A stretch of DNA of 64,000 nucleotides, taken from Paramecium tetraurelia (lineage: Eukaryota; Ciliophora; Oligohymenophorea; Peniculida; Parameciidae). The notes beneath the pieces are model-generated. The model had not been told where the DNA came from and did no database searches. It worked only from the letters and a program-made list of their open reading frames with translations. The translations under genes were made by a program, and so were the position numbers. Positions 1 to 12,587 of this stretch are shown piece by piece (positions within the stretch are counted from its first letter, which is position 1; every line of letters starts with the position of its first letter). The stretch is from contig NW_001799066.1 of NCBI RefSeq assembly GCF_000165425.1, positions 310,001 through 374,000 of the forward strand, given 5' to 3'.

Positions 1-1
1 A

Positions 2-3000
2 ACACCAGTCTGTTCTTTGAGTTCGAATGTATGGAACCATGTCACCGTTGGTATTTTAGATATAAGTATTAATGATGATTTTAAGCCATTAAATTAAAGG
101 AAATTATTGAGAATCTTTATTGGCAATGTAGAACGAAACTTAACTATAATTACAAACGTTAAGCCTTATTAAAAATTAGTGTTAGGACCAGTATTTATGG
201 ATGATTAGGGGTCAGAAATTGTTGAAATTTAAGATATCAAAATTTTTAAAGGATTTGGAATTAGATAAACTTATAATTAAGATTGTTAAATATTTGTTGG
301 CAGCTATTGTGCATTTTGTAAACCCAGCACTCATTTCTGTAAAGAATAAGATCCTAATGACGATTCAAAATTTTATATATGTCCAGCTGGATATAAATAT
401 GAAAATTACCTATGCAAAAAAATAATGATTCCAAACTGTCTCAGGATGTCATCATCATCACCTTCATGTGAAATTTGTGATTAGAATTATAACTTAATTA
501 GCGGTTTATGCTAATTAAAAAACTTAGCGGCATCTTCCCCATTCACTTGTAGTGATACAAATGCACAACTTTGCTCATTCAACATTACTTAAGATGTAAT
601 TCTATAATCTTCAAATACTAAGCAAGTAAGTAAATTATGCAGCAATAATAAATACTCCAATGCTCAATCAACATGCGCTTTAATAACAGTACCCAATTGC
701 GATAAAGCTCAATATCAAAGTGGTTGTAGTTAATGCAGCCCTTCCTATATAATGACAGATAAAAAAACTTGCGCAACTTCTTGTCTAAATGCCTTAAGAT
801 TTATTGGATAAAGCAATATCTGTGTAGGTAAGTGTGATAGATACCTCTTTAAAGCTGTTTGTTAAGGTCTGAAATATAAAAGCATATAATATAACTGTAG
901 TCTTTAAAAGAATTGTACAACTGCTGAAATGGATATTGGTTATTATTGTTTGCCAATAGAATTCAGTGTTCCTGGTAAAACTCAAAATTGCTTAAAATTA
1001 ACAGCAAATTGCAATTCAATCTGCAAACATTGTTTTGGAACTGATATAACTCATTGTTTGGCATGTTATTCAGATATGTATTATAACCCTTATATGACAA
1101 CTTGCATGCCTAACTGCAATAACGCAGCCAAAGGTAATATATTTTTATTTAATAACAAAATTAAATGGTTGTGTGAAAAAGAATGCCCAACTAACTTATA
1201 TACATAGAATTCTGATTGCGTTCAGATATGTAGTGCCGGATATAAATTATATGATAGAAAATGTATTCTAACAACTTAAAATGCTACATATGGAGTATTA
1301 TAAGATTTCCCTAACAATGCACCACCCACTTAAATGGTCGTACTTAAGTATTGTCCTTAATTTTGTAAATAATGTACAAGTGAAGCTGTATGCACTAGTT
1401 GTTTAAATCAATATCCAATGGATTAAAATATGTGTGTTGAGTCATGCCACCCTCAATACTTAGAAGTAATAGATAACATTGGTTCGTGTAGAATGTCTTG
1501 TGACCCTCATGATTTGATTTATGATAATGAAGACATTAATGGATATAAGATTAAATAATGCTTTAAGATAAAATGCGGATCTATAAGAGTCAATAAAGAT
1601 TATTAAACTTTTCTTCATTAATCTGACTCTCATCGATGTATGTATCCCTGTGACGACGGATATTATGGTAATACTTTACTTTTATAATGCTTACCTTGTA
1701 ATCCTATTTGTGCTACTTGCTCATAGAGTGCAATCTACTGCACTTCTTGCCCATACTTTAAGTTTTTAGATTAATCTGGCTGTTACGATTCTTGTTAAGG
1801 TAAGTATCAAAATTATTTGAACTCAAAATGTGAAGGATCATGTTCATTAGGATTTTAGGTAATGGACGTGGCTAAAAGTATATTTGCATGTGTTGAATAT
1901 TGTGGAGCTAACTATCCGACTTATTTATATTCTTGGAATAATAGATGTTATGAAGAAGCACCAACGATAGGAGCTTATTGTGTAGACAAGAATTGTTATA
2001 ATTGTAATTATAAGTGTAAAACCTGTTTTGGTCCTGACTAAAATCAATGTTTAAGTTGTAAGGCTAAATCATATTTACTTAACAATGAGTGTGTGAAACA
2101 GTGTTATCCACTATATAATGATAATATAAAATGGGAATGTGTTGATAAATGTACTGATTCCATTTAAACTTATGGTCCACAAGTTGTTAATGGTTCGACA
2201 TAAACAGTTACATATTGTTCAGTAACTTGCTTGTTTAATCAGTATCAATTCAAAGAAAAATGCTATAATTCTAAACCTGCAGAAACCTATTGCTTATAGA
2301 GAACCAATTATTTATTTTGTGATAGCTGTGCCTCAGTTTGCAAAGAATGCCAAAATGCTTACTCTACATCCTGTTCAAGATGTGCCCCTGGTGCTTATAT
2401 CTATGGAACTACCTGTTATACAGATTGTCCGGACAATGCACCTTATAAGGATACAGGCAGACTTTAATGCGTGACGAATTGTGATTACTATGCTGAAAAT
2501 GGAATTTGCGTTTATTCCTGCTCCTCTTCCTATTACTAATATCCAGAAATGAGAACATGTTACCAAATGGGCTGTCCTATGGGTACTTATAATATTAAAC
2601 CTTATAAAATTTGCTATAAATGTTACACTGGATGTGCCACTTGCACTAGTGGATATTAAAATGGATGTTTGACTTGCTAAGTTGGATACTTTATGAATGG
2701 AGGGACAACTTGTATCAATAAATGCATTGTTGAACCTGATTTAGTTTAAGATTGGGTTAATAGCAAATGTGTTTAATAATGTCCTTTTGGAACTTTCATA
2801 AGAACATTAGATAATGGAGCACTTGCTTGTACTGAAGATTGTCCCAAATATTATTATTCAAACATATGCGTTTCTGAATGTCCTAGCTAAACCTATTTAG
2901 ATAAAAAGATTTGCAAAAGTTGTGCTGGTCCTTGTTCAGAATGTTTTGGTGTTAAAGTATTTGAGTGCACTAAATGTGATATTGGTTATTATAGAGATGA

Positions 3001-6000
3001 AACAACATGCTATGCTGTTTGCCCTGACCCAAAGCCTTATGCAAATTTAGCTGACTCAACATGTGTGACTACTTGTCCTGACTACTTATATTTGAAAAAA
3101 AAATATTGCTTTAGTCCTTGTCCTGGATTTTTATACTAATATGAATTAAATGGTAAGAAAGAATGTGTAGATTAATGCTATTCAAATTCATACTTATGGC
3201 TTGGGAAATGCTATTAATGCGATCCCATTTGTAAGGAGTGTTTTGGGCCTAATAATGGTAATTGTCTTGAATGTCAACTTCCTTATTTTTTGGATGAATA
3301 GACTTGTGGGAACACTTGTCCTCAGTTTTATGATTTAACTGATCATGTCTGCAAGGATGCATGTCCTGTTAATTTAGTAATCTAAGGAATGAATTGTTAA
3401 AATGAATGTGATTTAGGATATTTAGTGTATAATTAAGTTTGTGTAAATACTTGTCCAAATTTTGCATATCAAGTAGGTGATCACTGTTATGATTGTAATT
3501 TATATTGTAGCACTTGTTTTGGACCAACAGCTGATGAATGTTACTCTTGCATAGATAATTACTTTTTATATTAACAGAGTTGTAAATCAGTGTGCCCTCA
3601 TTTTTATAATAAAGAAAATAAAACTTGTATGGAAAATTGTAGTAATATGTATGAAATAGCAGAAAAAAAAGAATGCGTTACAACATGTCCATCATAATAT
3701 ATCCTCTGTGAATCTAAGTGTATTTTAGTTCTAGAAGATGGATATTATTTAAACGGTAATCAATGTGTAAAATGTGATCCTAAATGTTCCAAATGCACCT
3801 CAGCAACAGTTTGCTAAGCTTGCGCCAAAAATTTTTATCTAGAAGTAACTTCATGTGTCAATTTTTGCTCAAATGAATATTTGTTCATGGATCCCATTTC
3901 AAGTTCATGTGTCACTAAATGTCCTTCTACTTTATACCATTTAGAATCGTTTGGTAAAAGGTTCTGTGTTTCAGATTGCCCTTATAAACTTTATGATCAA
4001 TGTGTATCAGCTTGCCCAAGTGGAATGTATCCAAAAGATACTATTTGTACTTAATGTCCAAAATATTGTAATGAATGTGAGTCAGCTACAAAATGCTCAT
4101 CCTGTTTATTTGGCTATTATTTATAAGATGAACAATGCTAACTAAGTTGCACAATTGGAAAGACTGATAGAAAGAATATTAAATGTGTTGATGAATGTGA
4201 CCCTACTTTATTTGAATACTAAAATGAATGCTTAGAAAATTGTCCTACTGATCCAATTGTCTATAAGAATAAATAAATCTGTGCTCTTAGTTGTCCAATA
4301 GCCACATATTAAGATGCATAAGAGTGTCGAGATTGTGATTCATCATGTACATCATGTATTGGCCCTTCATATTAAGATTGCATCACTTGTTCAAATGGAT
4401 ATTATCTAGATAATCAAATTTGCACTTAAACATGCTCAAATTTATATGATGAAGTTAACAAATAATGTGTACTTACTTGTCCTACTAATCTCTACTTAGA
4501 TCTTGATAAATGTGTTGCAATTTGTAGTATATATGAGTACAATAGCGTATGTGTTAGTACCTGTCCACCATTAACGTACTTTTTGAATAAAAAATGCCAT
4601 GATTGTTCAGAAAACTGTTAGGAATGTAATTCTATTGGTTGTATCAAATGTGCTGTTGGCACCTATTTAGATGATGGATTATGTAATAATTATTGCCCAT
4701 ATTATTACAATGATGTTAATAATGAATGTGCTTAATTATGTCCTAAAGATACATATCTATATATTGACCATTGTTATTCTCAATGTCCATTGAGTACTTT
4801 TTAGTATAAGAAAGATTGTCTTTTAGCTTGTCCATCTTTAACAGTCTTATAGAATACTTAATGTGTATAATGTCCTGAAAGATGTTTGACTTGTAAGAAT
4901 GAATATGAATGCTCTAAATGTGAAAGTCCATACTTTTTATTTAATGGCTCTTGTGTTATACATTGTCCATTATAACTACCATTTGAAGATATTACTAATG
5001 GCTAGTGCGTGTCTGTTTGTCCACCAGAAGCTTATGAGAGAGGATATGAATGTATAAAAGAATGTAATTTAATCATATACTAAAAATAATGTCTTTAAGC
5101 ATGTCCTACTGGATATTATGGTAATGATTATTGTAAGCCTTGTCGATTAGAATGTAAAGCATGTTCAACTTTTGAGGTTTGCACTGAATGTAATGATAAC
5201 TTTTTCCTTGAATACAATTAATGTGATACATAATGTACAAAAATTAAGGATTTAAAATCCAAATCATGTGTTGATACATGTAACTCATTACTATATAAAA
5301 ATGTTTGTTATCAAACTTGTCCTTAAAATACTTACGAAAATACGAATGAATGTGTTTTAAGTTGTAATGATGGCTATTATGGTTCTTAAGACTTTAAATG
5401 TATAAAGTGTCCTTAATAATGTGGAACTTGTACTAGTGTTTTATAATGTACTAAATGCAATATTGGATATTTTCTTTACAATAAGTAATGTTTGGACTAA
5501 TGCCCAGGATCATTTTTTTCTAACCCTATACTTAATGAATGCTCAAATAAATGTCCTTTAACTACATTTATATTTTAAAATTCATGTCTTTTTGAATGTC
5601 CATCTGAATATTTAAATGATATGGAAAATTATAAATGTGTGAATAGTTGTGGATCTTAATAATATTTAAGTAAAAAGAACTGTTTAAGTTGTGCAATAGA
5701 ATGTGATTCATGTACTGGAAGAGGAAATAATAATTGTATCAAATGTGCAAGCGGATTTACATTAACTGAAGATGGAATTTGCTTAGGCAGTTGTAAAGAT
5801 GGATATTATAAGTCAGATAATTCATGTCAACAATGTTTACATAAATGCTAAACATGTGAAAATGGAACTGATTGTAAAAAATGTAGAGGTACTAATCGAA
5901 ACCTTGAAGATTGTTCTTGTTAAAAAGGATATTATGATGATGAATATTAGGATGATTGTAAAAGATGTCCTTGTGATGAATGTACTGCTGCTGATAATTG

Positions 6001-9000
6001 TCTTATATGTAAAAACAATTTATAAGTTCCAAAATGTTCTTGTGATAGAGTACTCAATCAAGATTGGTGTATAACATGTCAAGTAGCAAAAGTCAATATT
6101 TATTACACTGATGATCTTAATGAAATAATTGTTCATTTTGGTTATTTGATTTCCGTTGATTTAATCAATCCATTTTAACCCTTCAAATTGTTCATTGTGG
6201 TTTGATAATTCTGAAATCTTTGGTTAAAATGCTTAATGTTATTTATCTTGGAATAGATATGCAGTTCATATAACCCTTAAAGCCATATGCATCTGTTAAT
6301 ATTGGAGACAAGTTGAGTTTTAAAAATTCATTTTATAGAGATGTGGATCAAGGAATTTGTGATGGTTAATTTATAGAACAATTTATTGAAAACAAAGTAG
6401 GAGAACCTAAAAGCTTGTAAAAACCATATATTCTATTTGATATTCCTTCTTTTGTTAGTACTTGTAAAACAATATATATCAAATAAATTCTATTAGATGG
6501 CACTGGTTAAAAAATCTAAAATGTTCTATCTTGGACACTCAAAGAAATGAAGGATGAAGAATAGTATTTATAAATGGATGCATTTTTAGCAAATTAGTTA
6601 AATGAAATTACAATTCCTATTGGAACATTATAACCTAACCTTACATATACAATCACAGCTAAATATGTTAATTTCTTGCAAAGAGTAAATTTCACAACCT
6701 TTACATTCACAACTCTTCCAATGCAAGCTCCTTATGTATTTTTGTCATATGACACCTCTAATAGCAAGAGTTTATATATTTGATTGTCATGTCTCGTACT
6801 CAGATATGAAAAACGTATTTAATGTTGCTATTGAAATAACAGATGCTAAAAACAAAACATACATTTCTTTAACAGAATAAATAAATCCAATTTATGAAAT
6901 TCCACTAAATGAATCTCTACTCCCTAAAGAACACTCCTTTAATATTTACTGCATCAACAGGAAGTTCAATTATAATTGAAACTATTAATCTAAAATCAAA
7001 ACTAATTGATATTAAATTTTTATAAAAAGATAGATTTATTGGTTTAGATAATCAAATTAATGCAAGAGGGTTTGATAGAAATATATAGGATGAAATTTTG
7101 AGCACAATGGAAATTAATTATGAATGGCAATGTAATAACTTATTTAATTTATAACCTTGCAAAACAGATGAAAACTAAATTATGCAATTTCCTTCTCGAA
7201 GAGTTGTCAACCATTTTTGCTGATAGTTAAAATACAACTTTAGTATTCTTTGCAAAAGCATCTAAAGGGAATAGATGGACAGTCAAAGAATAGTTAATAG
7301 TAATCACAGATTTTAATATTGAAGAAGAATTTTATATCAACAATAATGATCCATAAAATTCTATTAACGCAAATGATGAAGTAACAATCTTAATTAAAAA
7401 ACAATAAAAGTATGCTTTTATTATTCAAATAACATAAAATTTTATAGTCCCTGAAAATATCAAGTTTGTCATTAAAATTTAGATTGGCTGGTTTAACTAC
7501 TGATTATATAAATCCTGTCTACATCTACTTGGTACCAGGTAATGAATCAATTGGTTTCAAACTGAACGATCCTCCTGAACAAATTTATTTCAAGATTGAG
7601 CCTTTGATTGGAGAATCACTAGATTATTTTAATTACACTCTTTCCAATCTTAAACCTGGAAATTCAATAAGTTTCTATTATTATTTTGAAAATTCCGTTC
7701 TTGAAAATGATGTTAATATATAATCTATAATTAATGGAATACCATTAATCAAAGACTCAAAAGAAACTTTTGGATAATTTTAGTTGCCTAATGGAATTAC
7801 TAATAATTCAATTTCGGTTCTCTGTGAGATATCATCCTCTTATGGAGCTAAAACTTATTTAAAACAAGAAGTTTATGTAATGAGGAAAAATTATGAATTA
7901 CAATAATTATACCAATCGTTCACTAATAAAACAAATTTAGAAAACTTATAAAGTCTTCATACAATGATTGCACTAATCTAGTTAGAAGAACATTAAGTAT
8001 GCTTGAAATAATGCTCAGGGGTTGGGACATGTGTAAATAAGAAATGTTAATGTCCTCCTGGATATTACTTTGCTGATTGTAGTGGAAATTAGGAATAATA
8101 AACAAAATTCAATGATTTTATGTTTAATGCTATGTAATCCCTGATCAAAGCACCAATAAAAAATAACGATGATATGAAATTGTTTAGTCAAACTCTCTAC
8201 TTTTTAACATAATTTAGTTCTAATAATACATTAAGTTTAGAAGATTGCTCTATTGTTTTACAATAATATATAAAGAATACAAATTCTAGATTAGAACAGA
8301 TAAATTAATTTTCAATAAATTTATAATATTAATCAACTGAAGATTTTAATTACTCTTAAATTGATATTCGCTCTTTAGTAAACAAAAACGATTTACATAC
8401 AGCTCTTAAAAGTACTGTTTTTATGTGGGAAAAGACATTATTTACTTCAGGTTCAAATGTTTATTCATTATAAAATCAACTCAACAATTTGATAAACAAT
8501 ATCATTGAATTAACTATCTTCTCTTTAAGTCCTAATGATAAAGTAGACTTTTCAATAGATACTGCATCTATAACTGTTTAAAAATCCTAAAGCCTCCCAT
8601 ATAACTCAAGTAGAGTGTTAGAAGAAATCAATAGCTAGAAATCAGCAATTTATGATATCGTTTATGCAATTTACATTAGAAACTTTTATGCTTTTGATGG
8701 TTACTTCCCATACCCATAGTAAATTTATCCATTATATGATTATTAAATCAGATAGTCCAGTAGAAAAGAAAATATATAGTTAGATTAGCCAATTTCCTAT
8801 CGATTTGGAATTCAAAATGATACTACTAATTTAGTTTGTTTATAAAGAAATGCTAAGACCTATGAATGGTTTGATTAAAATTGCACCATCTCTGAAATAA
8901 ATTCAACTTACTATTGTAATTGTACAACTCTCTCTCCTACAACAATTTGCAATGACTATGATTTTCTTTATTAAGGATCTTCAGGATTCAGGATAAGTCT

Positions 9001-9839
9001 TCCAAATATTTTTTACATCGTTTACATTATTTAATTAATAATACTAGGAATATTTGTGAGCAAATCAAAAACATAAAATGGAGAATAAAAAACTGAAGAT
9101 ACTAAATTTGGTCGTGTCTTTAAATTAGCTAAACATAACAAAGTGAATGTAATTGGCAACTAAGTTTATCCAGTTGATCATGAAAAGGACACAAGAGAAT
9201 TAATAATAAAGCCAGAAGTAGCCAATAAAGATAATAAAAATGATAAGTTTCATTTTAATTATTTCTGGGTACTCAATTTATGCATATATTTAGAAATACC
9301 ACTGCTTAGCATAATTGATATTTAAATAGTTAGCTTACCTTAGCCCATTTATGAGATCACTTTTAATATTATTAAGATGGAATTCTGCAATTATTGTTGG
9401 AGAATTTCTATCCTTGATTTACTTTGACTACTAAATATCTATCTGGATTATATTTGCATCAATAGTCATAATGAGACTTAGTGAGAATTTCTTAAAAGTA
9501 AATATAATTCTAATTTTAGAAATAAATAAAGTATTTTTTTGTCATGAAATAAATTATTCTGGTGATATTAATCAAAGGTTTTATATTTTTACTATTGGTG
9601 TTTACAATATTATGTGGAATTTACTTTTATTTACTGATAGATGACTAAACAAGTTTGGTATTTTAATCTATTATATTTAGATACTTTCTTATTCCGCTGC
9701 AATTATAATTGATATCCTTCTGCTTGATATCATTATTTTTGGCTCAAAAAGATTTTTAGGGGAAAATAAGAAGAAGAATATAAGAAAAAAGATTAATGAG
9801 CTAAAATAAATTGCTAAAGTACATAAGTAGAACGATTGA
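2..9839 (+). CDS. Giant Cys-rich multi-pass surface receptor, copy A (5' truncated, frame-broken)
   Basis: Partial gene; the window opens inside its second LamG/lectin-like domain (WNHVTVGILD at about 32-60). About 1,900 residues of Cys-rich furin/growth-factor-receptor-like repeats follow (about 260-6,090; many C-x2-C and CP motifs), then a REJ-like region (6,090-7,980), one EGF motif (CSGVGTCVNKKCQCPPGYY, about 8,010-8,090), a GPS-like motif (8,840-8,950) and about five membrane helices to TGA 9,837-9,839. TAA/TAG are read as Gln. Introns by alignment to copies B and C are 25 nt after 9,269 (GTACTC...TAG), 22 nt near 9,498 and 23 nt near 9,657. After their removal the length is a multiple of three, yet at least six single extra bases between about 6,181 and 7,455 break the frame relative to B and C. 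The first resulting stop is TGA 6,203-6,205. It is either a young pseudogene or carries sequence errors. Role inferred: cell-surface adhesion or sensing. Confidence 0.8.
4440..9839 (+). repeat. 3' half of copy A, near-identical to 34,790-40,180
   Basis: From roughly 4,440 the two copies differ by only scattered bases through the last Cys-rich repeats, REJ-like, EGF, GPS and membrane parts, including introns and the first bases of 3' flank. Upstream of about 3,100 the match to copy C falls to ordinary paralogue level, and copy B is clearly more distant throughout. The offset is about 30,348 bp. This fits a recent segmental duplication or ongoing gene conversion. Confidence 0.7.
6181..7455 (+). 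other. Cluster of six +1 frame breaks in copy A
   Basis: Aligning by eye with copies B and C shows one extra base in A at about 6,182 (ccctt for ccct), 6,281 (cttaaagcc for cttaagcc), 6,753 (gacacct for gaacct), 6,932 (gaacact for gaaact), 7,211 (caaccat for caacat) and about 7,430. The sum is six, so the frame is restored downstream, where the EGF, GPS and membrane segments read cleanly. No compensating deletions were seen in this stretch. Confidence 0.7.
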
Positions 9840-10109
9840 TATAACCAATAATATTAAGAATATGATATTATTCAAATAGTATATAATTTTAACTTTATGT
9901 CTATTATATCTTTGATATTCTTATTAATACCTAGCTATGATTGTTATTTTTATGTCTATTTTAGAAATATGATATTCACTTACAAATAATAATAATCTTT
10001 AAGGATAGTTTAGTCTTTTTAATACTATAAGTTAAACTTTTAAAATAAAATAAGAAAAAGATTTGACTTACAATAATTTATTTTGATTGCCTTTAATTTA
10101 TAATACTGA

Positions 10110-11012
10110 ATAATCTTATAAGATAACAAACTAATTTCATAAAAATGGAATATCCACCACATTAACAAATAAATAATCTCTTCATCATTATTTTATTTAC
10201 AATTACAGATCGGAAATTAATATTCACCCAGATTTGATTTTTTCTTTAAGATGTAGAAAATAATGATGTATTTAAATAGTTTCTTATCTATTAATTTAAT
10301 ATATCGGACACTTAAGCTTAAGTTTTGGGTTGATTTTGCTTAATCTATTATTGAAAACAAAATATTTTAATGTGCTTATTTGAGTAATATTTAAAATACT
10401 TTTCATTCCTTGAATTGCATAAAATAAATTAAAATTATTCTGTCAACTCTGCTAATATTTTAGATAGAAAAGACCTTCATTCATCAGCTTGATGCATTTA
10501 TCATCACTTTTATTAATTGCAGCTTATTTATTAACTATTCTATCACAATCCTATAATTTGAAAGACATCCTATATCACAATTACTGTATTACTAAAAGTT
10601 TATACATTTAATGGACATAATTGTATTTTATAACTGAATCGGATTAATACAAGGACTTTTTTGTATCTTTCCTTATATCCTGACATCATTTATTGATTCA
10701 AGTATATTTTGCACAAGTTTGTTTATAATATGTATTCTAAATTGAATTGATATTCTCTTCTAAATTATATTGATAAAATTTAAGATGGTTGGTTTTTAAT
10801 ATAAGTACTTAATTATAAAGATAAGTAAGGTCTTATATTTTTCTTATGCATCAAAGGGAAATGGAGAAAATTTCCTTGATAATAATATATTTTTTCCAAC
10901 CTTCCTAAAGTTTACAATTATTTCTTAAAATTTTTATCATTATTTATTAATTAAAAAATTTAATAAAAGTATATATTTTATCCTTATTATAAATATAAAT
11001 AAACTCTTTCTT
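10110..11012 (+). pseudogene. Possible relic of a multi-membrane-segment gene
   Basis: One plus-strand frame stays open from 10,110 to about 11,010 in the ciliate code except for TGA at 10,635 and another near 10,743. It contains several hydrophobic stretches that look like membrane helices (AFIITFINCSLFINYSITIL near 10,500; a Phe/Ile-rich stretch near 10,680). No intron that would remove the TGAs is visible and no family was recognised. ATG candidates begin at 10,251. It overlaps the 3' end of the minus-strand gene at 11,016. It may be a decayed gene or a chance frame in AT-rich DNA. Confidence 0.25.
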
Positions 11013-11015
11013 TAA

Positions 11016-11950
11016 TCAATATCTTAACTTTTATGGTGTTAACTTAGAAATTACAACTTTATTCTATCTTATGACTTTATCCATCTCAGTTTTCCAATAC
11101 TATAGAATCATAAATGATAAAATGATTACCTTTAATTCTTGTTACAACTCAATTATTTGCTTACTAAATTTATCTTTCAAAGATTATTCTATTTCATTTT
11201 TTTTACTCAATTATTTTTCATATTGTCCAATTTTTACATGCAAATTGGAGTTCTCATTTTATAGAAATTTCACTTGCTCATTATTTTTATTGGCTTAATT
11301 CAGCTTGACTTCCATCTCATTCAATTATTCTTGAAAGTTCTAGAAAACAATATTTCAATCATAATTTACTCTATCTCTAGGACTATAAATATTTCTTGAT
11401 GCTTTTTTTAATAATCCAATTTCTTCTTAATAATTTTATTCTTTTACTACAAAGTCTTTGAATTTTTTTTGATAATCAGACATAGTAATATTAGATTATT
11501 ACATCAATCCTTCATACTTCTGAATCATTTCCTGTTCTTTTGTTTTATAATAATCTATTAAATTAACGGTTGAATACCTTCATAATATTTCCTTAGCTTT
11601 TCTCTCTCATTGTTATTTTCCTACTAATAGTAATATAGCTTATTTAGTGCTTCTTTGGCAATATCCCCTTGTCTTTTCAATTCTTCTAATAAATTTTTCT
11701 CATTCAATTTCAGATCCTTAATTTTACTTTCTTGATTTATAATTATCATTTCAAGATCCTCTCTAATTTTAGTAAGCTATTACTTGTTTTTTACTAAGGT
11801 TTCAAAATTTGATCTTAAATTCAAGACTTATTCTTGATTAGCTAGTGACTTTGATTTAACTTTTTTCTTGGAAGTTTTAGTAGAGTTAATTTTGTTCTCT
11901 TTATGTTTCTTCTTTGAATCATGAGGATTTGTATTCTATCTAGTAGCCAT
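11016..11950 (-). CDS. Coiled-coil protein, about 280-290 aa
   Basis: Reads from ATG at 11,950 (MATRQNTNPHDSKKKHKE) to TGA at 11,018-11,016. A Lys-rich start is followed by almost continuous heptad-like helix (NFETLVKNKQQLTKIREDLE; KLNEKNLLEELKRQGDIAKE). At least two introns are needed: 23 nt beginning after YYEG (GTATTCAACC...AATAG) and 30 nt after PRDR (GTAAATTATG...CTAG). A third of 30 nt near the end does not change the frame. There is no catalytic motif, signal peptide or membrane segment. Length and the all-coil layout resemble basal-body/ciliary DUF4515-type coiled-coil proteins such as BBOF1, but that is only a resemblance. It lies tail-to-tail with the relic frame at 10,110-11,012. 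Confidence 0.65.
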
Positions 11951-12587
11951 ATAAACGTAATTAAAGAAATATAATTAAATAATAATATAATCATATTTTT
12001 TATTATTTAGAATTTCTAATATTTTTTTGAAAAAAAAGGGTCATTTCGTTTGATACTATAAAAGGGTTTGAATTCATTTAAAAAACGAGGATTTACATCA
12101 GCGCATGAATGCACATTCATCTACTTCGATTAAATTGAGTATTAGGTCTTTGTTTAATACTTATTATTAAGAGTAAACGATGTCATCTAAATAAATGTAA
12201 AATTTTATTTTTTATCAGAACTCTAAACGCTTACTTTTAGAGAAGTTATAAAAATGGAAAAATTTCTAATTACTCAAAAATATTATTATCTAAATTGATA
12301 TTATATAAGGAACAAATAGTGCAAGTCATGTTTGATTTTAATACATTGATTATTTAATTTCGAATTGACTAATTTCAAGGAAATCTAAACATAATTTACT
12401 ATTAGAAGTCGAAATAAGAAATAGAGTTAAGTACTTTTTGTTGACTTTTAAAAAATAAATTTATTATTTAAAAATTTCTATGACTAATTGTTTTTTAGAT
12501 ATAATTATAATGATAAATGTAATAAATTATGTTCAAAATGAGAATTTAAATGACAAGACAGAATCATTTTTAATTAATTATATTAAT
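11951..12587. other. Divergent intergenic region with two short hairpins
   Basis: About 640 bp separate the minus-strand coiled-coil gene from copy B and must hold both promoters. Most is poly-A/T-rich. A less AT-rich patch at about 12,050-12,180 holds two inverted repeats: ATGAATG..CATTCAT (2-nt loop) and AGTATTA..TAATACT (about 10-nt loop). No ORF or tRNA-like fold was found. It could be a small RNA or a regulatory patch. Confidence 0.3.

Noticed and set aside
7923..8105. Short antisense frames inside the giant genes (also at 2,375, 12,578, 14,529, 15,633, 19,434, 30,879, 32,762, 33,453, 33,873, 36,862)
   Set aside because: They lie opposite well-supported Cys-rich coding sequence and have no family resemblance; they are shadows.
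1..9839. Extra bases in copies A and C as unexcised germline elements (IESs)
   Set aside because: IESs are TA-bounded and about 26 bp or longer; the differences seen are single bases without TA boundaries.
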